Origin: Amphirosellinia nigrospora
Lineage: Eukaryota > Ascomycota > Sordariomycetes > Xylariales > Xylariaceae
Assembly: GCA_004123355.1 (NCBI GenBank)
Contig: SCHM01000005.1
Span: forward strand, 496,001-560,000
DNA length: 64,000 bases
Direction of reading: 5' to 3'
Shown: one piece after another, positions 47,301-60,001 of the stretch
Numbering within the stretch: the stretch's first letter is position 1
Layout of the letters: the number at the start of each line of letters is the position of its first letter
The notes under the pieces: generated by a model
The model's database searches: none
Seen by the model: the letters and a program-made list of their open reading frames with translations, nothing else
Told to the model about the DNA's origin: nothing
Program-made: the position numbers and the translations under genes

Positions 47301-50300
47301 TTTTAAAAAACGGTCCGTTTAATAAAAAAATATTAAAAATATTATTTATTTTTACTATAATATTAAACGTATAATAAACTATTTAAGTTTTTATTTAATA
47401 ATAGTTTTATTTAATAAAGCGTTTTTAATAAACTTTTAAAGCTTATTAGCTTATTTTAGCCTTTTTTATTCCGCTTACTATTATAAAATATAATAATAGA
47501 TTTATAGTAATAGTATAACTTATTAAATAAGTTTAATAAAAAATTTTTGCTAATTAATTTAAATAAGCTATTATTTATTTGTTTATAAATATATTAAATA
47601 TAAAGCTTAAAGGCTTTTAGTACGAAGCTTTTTATCTAAAAAAATTAAATTAAAAATCTTTTAGTTCTAAAAAGCTAAGCGTATAGCTAGCGTTAAAAAA
47701 CAAAAAACCGTTAATATATATTAATATAGCTAAAATTATAGCGATTTAAATTATATTTTATTATTAATAAAACGTTTAAATATTAAATATTATTATTATT
47801 ATATAAATAATATAACGGCCGAAAACAAATTTATTAACGTATTAACGTAAAATTTGCTATTATTAAAAACGTTACGTAAAATTTTAATTTTAACAGCTAA
47901 TAAAAATATTTATTTTTAAGTTTATTATATAATTTTATTAAAAATAATTTTATAAATATTTTATTACGGTTTAATATTAAAACGGTTATTAATTTATTTT
48001 ATTAATAGAACTTTTATAAAATATCCGCTAAATAATTTTAGTAATAAATAGCTAAAATAATAAATAACTTAAATTATATCCGGCTATTTTAAGCGAGCGT
48101 TATAAAATAAACTTATTAATATATAAATTAGCTATTAAAAAATATAAAAACTAATACTAAGTTTATAAAGTTAATTTATAGCTAGTAAAAAAACAATACT
48201 AGCTTAATATATTTTCGATAAATATTTAAAAAAGCATAAAAAAAAGTTTAAAAATTAACTTTTATTATATATATTTATATTATAGTTGGTTTATATAAAT
48301 TTAATACTTAAAATAATAATTTTTGAAAGTTTATATATTTGCTGCTTTATTTAAAAGGCTATATATTTATTTTTATATTTAGTTTAAAGCTTAAAAAATA
48401 ACTAATATTAATTTTTTATTAAACCGTTTATTATTTTTAAAGTTATAAAAAAAAATAACTTTAAAATATAATAATATAAACGTAATATTTTTAGTAATAT
48501 AATATAGGTTTTTACGCTTCGGAGAAATAATTTATATAAATCGTAAAGCTATTAATATATATATAGTTTTAAGTTATAAAGTTTACGAAATTTTATATAT
48601 AGCTATTAAAAATAAATAATTATTTTAAGTTTTTTTTACGCGCGAACAAAATAAAAAATTTATACCGGAGTAAATATTATATTAAGCATAACTAACGGCT
48701 ATTTATATTTAATATAAAATATAGGCAAACTATTAAGTTAAAATAAAAACTATTAATATATAATAAATAGCGCGTTTTTATTTATTTTTAATTAGGAGCG
48801 TTTTTAAAGGTTAAAATAATAATTATATTATAAAATTAGCTTATAAATTTTAGGATATTTAAAAGTATATATTTAAGCTATAGTTTCTAGAGAAATATAA
48901 CGTAATATGTTTATAATATTAGTATAAATAAAAAAAAATAAAACTATTAAGCAAATAGTTATTCGATATAATAAAACGTTATTATAAATTTTATTAATAA
49001 GTTTATTATAGCTATAAAAGCGGTTTATAATAGGAGTAATAGGATAAATAATATAATAAAGTTTAAAAAACTTAAAAGTTATTATATAAAAAAACAAATT
49101 ATTATTAGTTCGGTAAATTAAAGTTAATTTATAAAAACTATAAAAAAATAGCTAAATTAAAAAAACTTAAAAGCTTAAACGTAAAAAAAAGTATTTTTAT
49201 TAGTTTAATAAGTCGAAATTAATTTATAAAAGCTATAAAAAACTTATAGCCGAAAAAAATAACGATTAGCTTATAAACTAAAAGCGTATTTTATAAATCG
49301 CGCGTAAAGATTTTTTAATTTATAAATAATTTAAAAAAAAGCGGGCTATATAAATAAATATATTTAACGATTTAAAAATAAACTATATATAATTTATAAA
49401 ACTAGCTAAAGTTTTATAATTTTTTAATTATAGTTTTATTTTTAAAGTTATTTAATTTATTGTTTTATTTTCGCTATATATAATATTATTTTTAACTTTT
49501 AAACTTTTTATATTTTTATTTAAATTAACGTTATTTAAGATAATATTATATTTTATAAATTATAGCTATATTATTTTTATATTATAAAATTAGTTTTTTT
49601 ATAGCTTAATAGAAATATTTTATGTTTTAACAATTAGTTTTATATATTATATAAATAAAAAATAATCGTAAAACGATCGTAAAATTTATTAATAATATGT
49701 TTAAATTTTTATTTAGTTTTTAGGTTATATTTAAAACGTACAATAAAACAAATAGTAATAAAATTTTTATAAGCTTTTTTATATTTTATATTTAAATTTA
49801 AGTTTTTAATAAAACGTTAATAAAGCGCTAATAAAGTAAATTTAATATATTAATAAAATATAGTTAATTATAAAACCTAGAAAACTTATAAAAATATAAC
49901 CGCTACTTTTATTATTTTTATAGAACTTACAATATTATATATATTTTTCAAAAATAAAAAAATAAATTTAGCGTAAAATTTATTTATATTTTAAGTTTAA
50001 CAAATTATTAATAAGCTACGCAAAAAGCGTAAAATTAATATATTTATTTAGGTTATATAGTTAAAATAATAATAATATATAATATTTTTTCGTTATAGTT
50101 TAATAATTTTTAGTTTATAAGCTATTAGCGAACTAAAAGCGCTATATTTATAAATTATTAATAAATTATAAATAATTCATAAGCGATTTATAAAAATAAA
50201 AAATATATATATTAGTTATAAGTTTATTAAATAATTAAAATTTTTTTTTAAGAAAAAAAGGTAGTAAAAACAAAAGCGGAGTAAAAATAGTTTAAACTAC

Positions 50301-50702
50301 GCTTTATAATAAGCTATAATAAAAGTTTTAACGATATATTAGCAATTTATTTATAATTTAATAAATTTACAAAACTTATAAAAATTATAACTTATTAAAT
50401 AAGCGTTAGTAATAAACGTTTAATATATAGGAACAATATATAGCTAGGGGTAAAAAAGGCTTAGTTTTATAAATTATTAATTTTAAAAATAATTCGTTGT
50501 TTAAGTTATATTTTAAAAGGGGGAGAAAGTACGTAAAGATTAATAAAGCAAAAAGCAATAAAAGCAGCAAGAGGAATATTTATATTTAAAATACTATTAG
50601 TAAAAAGCTTTATTGCTTTTATATACTGTTTTTTTACGCTTGCTTGCTGTTTTTTTTTTATATTACTAAAAAAACTATAAATAGTAAGTAAATATAAATA
50701 TA

Positions 50703-50863
50703 AGTAAATATAAGCTAGTGTTCGAAGTTTTTACGAGGCGTATATAAGGCGTATATAATTTATTAAAGCTGTAACTATTAATCGAAAACTAGCTTATATT
50801 ATTTATGCTCTTTTAATATTAGTATTTTTTTTACTAAATAAGTGCTTTAAAGTATGCTATAAA
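50703..50863 (+). repeat. Direct repeat unit, first copy (about 161 bp)
   Basis: Begins AGTAAATATAAGCTAG, contains ACGAGGCGTATATAAGGCG, ends AAGTATGCTATAAA. Repeated at 51041-51202 with a 338-bp offset; the 45038-type repeat lies between the two copies. Confidence 0.75.
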
Positions 50864-51040
50864 TAAGTGGTTTTATAGGCTTATAGGGCTTACTATATAA
50901 TTTTATTATTTATATTATATTTTCGGTATATTTAAGTTATATATATAATATGTTATTTTTTATTATTATTTTTATTTTTTAAGTAGTTAAGTAATTAGTT
51001 AGTTAGCTATTTTTGTTTGTTTTGTTTTTTAGTTAATATA

Positions 51041-51202
51041 AGTAAATATAAGCTAGTATTCGAAGCTTTTACGAGGCGTATATAAGGCGTATACGATTCG
51101 TTAAAACTGCAACTATTAATCGAAAACTAGCTTGTACTACTTACGTTCTTTTAATGCTAATACTTTCTTTACTAAAACAAGTGCCCTAAAGTATGCTATA
51201 AA
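51041..51202 (+). repeat. Direct repeat unit, second copy (about 162 bp)
   Basis: Second copy of the unit at 50703-50863, less RIP-mutated. It contains GTGCCCTAAAGTATGC and ends at the presumed right edge of element C. Confidence 0.75.
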
Positions 51203-54200
51203 AAATTAGGTTTTTTTATTTACTATAAATAATAATATTATTAAAAACTTATATAATATTATAAAAACTATAAACATTATTATATAAAATATAAAATATT
51301 ATTTTAATAAAATAGTTTGCTATTTTATTTAGGTTAAAAAAAACTACGATTTAAATAAAGCCGAATTTTAGTAAATAAAGCTATAGTACGTAATATTGCT
51401 TTAAAAAAAATAACCGAACTATTTCGCGCTAAAATATAAAAAAATAAAAAACTATTAATATATTTAAAAATAAAATAGTTTAATTAGCCGTTTTTATAAA
51501 ACTTATAAAAGTTAAACCTATTATTAAACGATTTATAGCTATTTTTATTATAATATATTTTAAATATAAAAATATTCTAGTAATTATTTATATTAAAATA
51601 ATTTATATAATAAAATATTTATAATTAATAAAAACTAATTTATTAAAATTAAGTATTTTTTTATTTTTATTTTTAATAAGTTTATAAGCAATAAGCTTAA
51701 AGTTAAGTTTAAATATTAGTTTATATTTTTAGAAAAAAAACTTAAAAAAAATACTAACTATTAATTAAATAAAAAAAAAAAATTAATTATATTATTAATC
51801 GTATAAAAAAAACTATATCCGAAGATTTAATACTATTTATTTAAAGCTATAATTTTAATAGCTTGTTTATATTAATAATTTATAATAAAGTTTTAAAATA
51901 TTTATATAATTAATATTATAATTTTAATAAATATAAAAAAGTATATTATATAAATATTTTATAATAAAAGCTTTTAATAAGTTTTTTAAATTTAAAATTT
52001 AATTTATTTAATAAACTAGCTTAATATAAATTAATAAAGCTAAATATAAATATAATATATATAATATATTATTTTAACGTTTAAACAAGCTTTATATTAA
52101 AACTTAATAATTTAATTATATTTTTTTAAAATATTACGATTATATTATTATATAATTATTAATAATAAAAAACTTTTTAAAATAATAATAAAAAAAGAAA
52201 AAAAAAACAAAATTATTAGTAAAATAAGAAAAAATATTATAATTAATACGGTACCCCGGACTTATTTTAAAACAATAGCTATTAAAAACTATATTTTAAA
52301 TATATAGTATTATTTAAATAAAAACTATTAATAATAAGCAAAAAATATACGCTAAATTTAATTTTAAACAAATAGAATTACTAGTAATAAAAAGCTAATA
52401 TTTTATTTATTATAAATAAAATTATTATAATAGCGTTTATTTTATAAAAACTAACTAAAAATAATTAAATATTATTTATAAATAAAATTATTATAAAAGT
52501 TATAAGAAATATTTATTTAAACGAGTAGCTAAAAATAATGCTTAAAATAATTAGTTTTTTTTTTAGGATAATTAGAATATTAGCGTTAAAAATAAAAAAA
52601 TATAAAAAAATTTTATATAATTTTTAAAAAGCTTTTAAAAAAAACCTTTTATTTATAAAATATATAATAGCAAATAATAAATTTATATTATTTATATTAG
52701 CTTTATTTAATATAAAAATAAACGTATATTTATTAATAAACGTAAATTTTATTATATAAATTATAAAATACTTAAAGCTAAAAAAAATAATAAAATTTTA
52801 ATTTAATATAATTATTAAATATAATAAAAATAATTTAAACTATAAATTTAGCTTTTCGATTATATTTTTAAGTTTAAAAATATATTATATTTAATATATT
52901 ACTTTTAATAATAAATAAAATATAATATAATTATTAGAAAAAAGTTTTTCGATTATTATAATATATTAATAAATAGCTGCCGAAAAAAATTATTATTTTT
53001 TTTAATTAAAAGCCTAAGTATTATTTAAAAAATATACTTATAAATAAAACAAGAAATTTAATCCAGAACTTTAGCTATTAATAAAATATAAATCGTTAAA
53101 AATAAATAATAAAGCTTAAAAATAACGTTACTATAATAGTTGTTTAAGTTAAAAATATTACGTATAAAAAGCTATTAATACCGCTTTAAAACTATAGCTA
53201 TTATTATTAACTATTAAAAATAAACTTAAAAAAAATACTTTATAAACTAGTAAAACAAAATAAAAACCTGCTATAAATATACTTTTAAAAACTAAAAAGT
53301 TAAAAAAATATATAAAATTTATACCTAAAATAATAGCATAATTATATAATAAAATTATAAAATTAAAAAAAAAGCTAAAAAATTTTTAAAAAAACTTTTA
53401 CTAAAAGTTTATTATTTTAAAATATTTATTATAATTTTATAACCTTTATAAACTAATTTTAATTTAAAAAATAATATATATAATAAAAATTAATTATATA
53501 ATAAAAACTTTAAATAAAAAAACTATAAACTATTTATATAAAGTTTATTTTATATAAAAATTATAAATAAATTAATTAAAAAAGTTATTAAAAATAAATA
53601 TAAATTATATATTATAAAAAAAACATTATTAGCTAGTATAAATAAAAGCCAGTATAAATTATTATTATTAGCATACTTATTTTCGCAGTAATTTTACGCT
53701 AAAATAATATAGTAATATATAATATTATATTTTATATAAAATCGAAAAAATAATTAATTAAAAAAAAAAAATTACTGCTTAAAAATAAAGCAAAATTACG
53801 TAAAAAGCTTATTATAAAGTACTTAAATAATATTATAAATATTTAAACGTTTTTAATAAAATAGCTTTAAATAAACTTTTTTTTTAGCAGCTAAAAATAA
53901 ACTATAAAATTATTATTAAAAAAAAACTAAAATTTTTAAGCTATAATATATTATATAAAATATTATTAAATAAAGCTAAAATATATAAAAATATATATAA
54001 AAAAACTTATTTAAAAATTTTATAAAACTAATAAATATATTATAAACTACGCTTATATTATTTGCTATAAAAAGCAATAAATTATTATAATTTTATATAA
54101 ACTATTAAAAATTAAATAGTATAACTTAAAAAAATTAATATTTTTTTTATTAATAAAAAAAACGTTATTTTAATTAGCTAAAGCTAAAATTTATATTAAA

Positions 54201-57196
54201 ATTAATATATATTAAGCTTTTTATTATATTTATATTATTAAAAATAATAAATAATTAATAGCTTGTTATATTTAATATAATATTTATTAGTTTAAAATAT
54301 TATTATTTAAATTTATTAATAGCTTATTTATATTTTAACGTTTTATTAATAATATACTAAAAAATATTTAAATATTTTTTATATAGTATATATTAATAAT
54401 ATTCTAATTTATTTTAATAATAAATTAAAGTATAAAATATACGTAAATAAAATATTAGCCCGTTTTTAAAAAGCCGGACTATAAGCTAATTTAAAAAAAA
54501 TATAAATTTTTAGTTATTTAAATAAAATTTTTAAGCTTTATATAAATATTATAAATATTAAAATTAATTAAAATAAAGTTAAAATTATTTAATATTAATA
54601 ATTATTAATTAAAAATAATAAAGTTATATTAAAAAAGTTCGATTTTTTTTAAATTTTATAATTTTTATAAGCGTTTTATTAAAAAATATAAATAAATCGC
54701 TAAGCTATTAAATAAATTAACTATAATAAAAATAAACTTAATATAAATAAAAAATATTAATAAGCTTTCGATGCGTTAAAAAAGCCCTAATTTTTATTTT
54801 TATTTTTTAATATTTTTTATATAAATTTAAAACTTAAATAAAAATTAATTTATTAAATATATTATTATAAATATATTATAATATAATAAGCTTAATAACT
54901 TTTAAAAACCGGTAGCTTTTTATTTAAAAACGCTATAAAATAAAAAGTTAAATTATAATATACCCGATAAAAAGCTATTAGTAATAATTAAAAGCTTTTT
55001 ATATTAAAAAGCTAAACTTATAAAACTTTAAAAATAAAAACTTTTTATTATAATTATTAATTATATTATATTAAAATATTTTAGTATAAAAAAGGTTTTA
55101 AACTTAAAATAAACTAAATAAATAAAACTAATTATATAATATAATTTTAAATTATTTATTAGCTAAAATTAAAAAATATTATAGCTAATATTTTATTTTA
55201 ATTTTATAAAAATATAAAAATATAAAAATAAATATAAAATAAATAATAAATAATAATTATTTTTAAGCTTATTATAAATATAGTTGCTAAAAAATATAAT
55301 AGTTTATACTTTTAAAACTTTAAACTAATATTATTATTAAAAATAATACTAACTAATATTATTTTAGCCGCTAATTATATAAATATTAGCTTTAATAAAT
55401 ATTAGTTCTAAATTTATATTAATATATACTTTAATTAAATAATATTAAATAATTTATTTTTATATAAAAAAGCTTATAGTTTTAAAAACTAATAACTTAA
55501 AAATATATATTATTAAAAAAATATATAGCTAATTAATAATAGTATATTTAAATAAAAACAAAATATTATATAATATAAAAATATTAATAGCTAGGGCTAT
55601 ATAATAATATTAAACGTTACGTTATAAACTATTATTACTAGCCGTTTAAAATACCGCGTAATAAAACCTTTAAAAAACTAATATTATTAAAAGTCTTAAA
55701 ATATTTTTAATAATATATTGTTATTAATTTTAAAAGTTTTTTTAAAAATAAATATAAAATAATATAACTTTTTATATTATTGATCGATTAATTAAAATTT
55801 TTTAAACAACTATATATAAAAATAAAATTATTATTAAAAAAAGCTAAAATATATTACTAAAGCTTTTACTAAGTTTTTAAATAGTTAAAATTATTAAATA
55901 ACTAAAATTATAATTTATAGCTAATTTTATAAATAAACTTTTTAAAATATATAAAATAAAACTAATTTTTTTTTTGCTAAATATAAATAAACTACTAAGT
56001 AAATTAAAATTATATATTAATAAATAAACTAAAAGCTATAATTTTTTATAAACTATTTTTAAAAAAATTAATTAAAAACGTTATTTGCTTTAAATATATA
56101 ATAAATATTTTTATTTTATAAATTTTTTAATAATTTAATACTAAAAAAAATCTTTATAAGCTAATTAATAAAAATAATATTTAATTAAAAATTTAAAACT
56201 AAAAAGCTAATTAATTATTTAACTAAAAAAAAGTTAAACTAAAAAAAAACTTAAATATTTATATAATACGTATAAAAGTATATTAAAATCGTTAAATAAA
56301 ATATAAAAAAAACATAGCAAAAAATAGTTATTTAAGCTAATAAATATAAAAAAACTTTAATTTTACTATTAAAAATTATATTTATATATTATATAAAAAA
56401 AACAAACAAACTAATTGCTTTAATAATAAACTAAACTATTTTATAATAAAAAATTATTATAAAATTAAAAAAGTATAACTAAATAATTTTAATATTTTCG
56501 GTTATAATTGCCCGATAATTAGCGTAAAAATAAATAATTTTACGCTAACTATTTATATAAATACCCGAATAACTTTTTATTAAACTAAAAATATAAATAA
56601 CTAAAAAACGAAATAATAAACCTTAATTTTTAAAAAAAAAAATAAAAAGTTAAAAATATATTTTTTTTATATATTTATTATTATAAGCTATATTATAAAA
56701 TAATATAAAAAAGCTAAAAATATAATAATAAATAATATTTAGCTATAAATTTAAAAAATTTTATAAAAAAACTAAAAAACTATTAAATAAACTTAAAAAT
56801 AATAAGTCCGCTATTATAATTAAATAAATAGCTAAAAACTATAAAAAAAAATAAGTTTATAATAAAATATAAAAATAATAATAAAACTGCTTTATAAAAA
56901 ATAAACGTATAAAAAATACGAAAAAAAATATAAGGCTTATATAATAATTAATAAAATATATTAAGCAGTATAATTATTATATAATCGATTATTTAAATAG
57001 CTAATAGTATAACAAAAATATAAAAAGCTTTATAAATTTTATAGCTATTAAAAACTAAAAAGAACTTTTTAGCCTAAAAATATTAATTTTAAAAACTTAC
57101 TGTTTAATTCCCCGTATATAAGGCGAACAAACCTACGGTTCTAAAGCCCTATATATGCCGACAAACTTAGGTCAAGTCCTTTTTAAAAGGGGGGGT

Positions 57197-57494
57197 TGTC
57201 ACAGCCCTACTCTTTTGACCTACTTAACTTTTTTAACCTATTTAACTTTTTTAACCCACTTATATAGGGCTATAGCTGCACTGTGGCTGCCCTACAAAAA
57301 ATATGTGGCAATACTAGGCTAAGCGGTATAAGGCAGTAGTACTAGGCGGTGTGGGGCATATACCTATAAATACTTATTACTATTTATAGGTTAATATACT
57401 AGTACTTCTTTTTTTTTTTTTTAAATAAAATATTAGCTTTTAATATAAAGTAAATTAAGTATTTAAACCTTTTGCTTATATTATATTTATTATA
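57197..57494 (+). repeat. Element B right LTR
   Basis: 298 bp; keeps long GC-richer stretches such as CTAGGCTAAGCGG and GGCGGTGTGGGGC. Preceded by the polypurine tract. Confidence 0.85.
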
Positions 57495-59283
57495 TTTAGC
57501 GTTATAATTTTTATATTAAACTAGGTTTTAAATAAAAACTAGGCAAACTTATATTTTTTACGTAAATATAGCTAATTATATATTTAAATCGATATTTATT
57601 ATAAGCTAAAACTAAATATAGCTTTTTTAAATAAAAAATAGCGTATTTTATATAAGCTATAAAAAAGCTTTATACGATAATTTATTTAAATAAGCATTAT
57701 ATAATAATTTTAATAAATTATTTAGCTATAAAAAATATTATTAATTAAACTTTATTAAATATTTTTATTAATAAAGCAAATAACCGGCTTATTAATTTAT
57801 TTGTTTATTTATTATAGTATAGTTTTTAAATATTTTATTTGCTAAAATATTTTAATTATATTTTAAATACGCTAAATTAATTTATAATAGTATAAAATAT
57901 TATAAACTTAAAAAATAAATTAAAACGATTATAAAACTTATTATATTAAATTTTATATAAAATATAATAAATATATAATAAAAGTAATAATAAATAACGC
58001 GTTTAAGCGTAATTTTAAATTAAAATATAAAGTAAATTTTCGATATAAAAAAATTTTAAACGAACTTTATTAAAACTAATTTTATAAGCTATATAATAAT
58101 AAAAACTATTATTTTTTTTAAAGCCAGGTATTTATTTTTTATTATAAACGGTTTAATTTATAATAAGTACGAAAAATTAAACAACTTTATATTCTGTATA
58201 TAATACGCGAATAAATATTATATATTATATATAAAAAATATTATTTTAAATTTAACTAAATAATAAAAGCTTTAAAATTATATTTAATTTATAAAAAGTT
58301 ATAATACGTTAAAAAACTATAAAATATTTAAGTTATAATATAACTATAATAACAAAACTAATAAATAGTTTACGTTTAATTAAACTTAAAAATATATTAT
58401 TAATATAAATAATTATAATTAATTTTATTTTATTATTATTTTAGTTAAATTATAAAATATTTTATAATAATTAAAAAGCTTTAATATATATAATTATATA
58501 ATAACGGTTTTTATTATATGTTTAATAAACGTTTATAATTTTTAGCAATATAAAATATACTGCTAAAAATTAAGCAATAGTTTTAATTAAATAATTATTT
58601 TTAAATAATTAAAATATTTTTAAAAAAATTATTTTTAATTATAATTATAAGTTTATTTTTAATTTTTAAAAAATATATAAAAAGTATAAAATAAATTATT
58701 AATAATTATTATATATACCCAAAAAAATAATTTATCCGAAAAAAAAAACTAAACGATTAAAATTATAATATATTTTATAATTATATATACTTTAAATTAA
58801 ACTAGCTTAATATAGTTTTTATTTTATAATAAAATTTTAATTTTATGTTTTTATAACTATATAATTTATTTTATATAAATAATTATTTAAATTTAAGTTT
58901 TTTAGCTTTTTTAATATATTTATAAGCTAAATAAAATATATAATTTTAAAAATATAAAATTTTTATATAATTATTTAATAAATAAATACTAATAAAATTT
59001 CGTTATTACTAATAAAAAAATATTTTAATAATAAATACTAAATATTAAAATTTAAACTAAATATAAAGTTTTTTTTGCTTATATATATAGTTATTATTAT
59101 TTAATAAGTTTTTTAAAAATATTTATAATAATAAGCTAAACTTTAAATTATTAAACGTAAAATCGGTAATTAGCTTATAATTAAACTTTTTTAAAATTTT
59201 ATATATATTCTATTATTTTATATATAATTAATAACTATATAAAAATAATAAAAAATTTTTTAAGCGAATAATATTATATTAAA
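57495..59283. other. Unassigned RIP-degraded DNA between elements B and D'
   Basis: Probably the continuation of the debris at 39991-44090 across element B. No recognised ends or motifs. Confidence 0.4.
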
Positions 59284-59568
59284 TGTTGGGTAGCTAAGGG
59301 GTACATATTATACGTAATAATAGGTAAATAAATACTAGTATATATCGATTTATTTTTTTAACTATTTATACGAAAGCTGGGCTTTTGTACGGAGAATTTT
59401 TTTATATAAAAAAAATTTTGCTATAATATATTGTATAACTAAATTAAGCGGATATATTAGCTTAATTTTATTATATAAATAGCTAATATTATAATTAATA
59501 ATTAACTATTATATATAGTTAATATTAATATATTAATTTTATATATAAATAATATTATAATTATAATA
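59284..59568 (-). repeat. Element D' LTR
   Basis: 285 bp; reverse complement aligns with 39705-39990 and 32672-32954. It is the 3' LTR of the inverted copy. Confidence 0.8.
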
Positions 59569-59953
59569 CTAGTTTTTTTTTTTTAGCTATAGCGTATTTT
59601 ATATATAATTGTTTTTTTAATATAAAAAATCTAAACGTAAAAAAAATATTAAATATATCGTATAATAAATATATAAATAAAAAAGCGCTTAATAGTATAT
59701 TAAATTGCTATTTTTTTAAAATGCCCGGTATTTATATAACTATACGTAAAAAAAAAAGTTAGTAAGTATAAATAAAAAAGCTAATTTATATATAACTATT
59801 ATATATAATTTTTTTATTTAATTTGTTTAAATATTTTAAAAGATTAATAATATATTGCTTTTATATTTATTATTATTATACGTAAATTAAGTTATTTTTA
59901 TACTGTTTTTTTGTTTTTTTTTTTTTTTTTTTTTTTTTACGCGCGTATATTTA

Positions 59954-59956
<3 letters not shown>

Positions 59957-59998
<42 letters not shown>
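59957..59998. repeat. (TA)n microsatellite
   Basis: About 42 bp of nearly pure AT dinucleotide preceded by a 20-bp T run. It corresponds to a shorter (TA)n tract in element D, so it has expanded in one copy or shrunk in the other. Confidence 0.8.

Positions 59999-60001
<3 letters not shown>

Larger units (their letters stand above)
45038..51202. mobile_element. Element C: inner insertion within element B (ends tentative)
   Basis: A repeat of about 100 bp with TAGGCTTATAGGGC at its start occurs at 45038-45135 and 50868-50970 in direct orientation, 5.8 kb apart, and would fit LTR parts of an element nested in B. A polypurine-like AAAAGGGGGAGA lies at about 50513-50525. The full LTRs could not be matched: the right end carries an extra duplicated unit and the left end lacks it. 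Limits are inferred from these repeats and from the length that B should have. Heavily broken. Confidence 0.45.
44091..57494 (+). mobile_element. Element B: Gypsy-type LTR retrotransposon fossil, opened by a nested insertion
   Basis: LTRs of 297/298 bp (TGTTACAGCC / TGTCACAGCC starts) lie 13.1 kb apart. A clear polypurine tract (AAAAGGGGGGG, about 57185-57195) precedes the right LTR. Flanking TTTAA and TTTAG differ as one RIP change would make them, consistent with a 5-bp target duplication. A Gypsy-like reverse transcriptase is recognisable at about 53.9-54.5 kb, + strand. The total of 13.4 kb is too long, but removing the inner insertion of about 6.2 kb (45038-51202) leaves about 7.2 kb, a normal Gypsy length. 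Broken throughout. Confidence 0.7.

Noticed and set aside
48873-49097. 74-codon open frame in the AT-rich block (minus strand)
   Set aside because: Low-complexity Ile/Tyr/Asn product with no family features, inside mutated repeat DNA.
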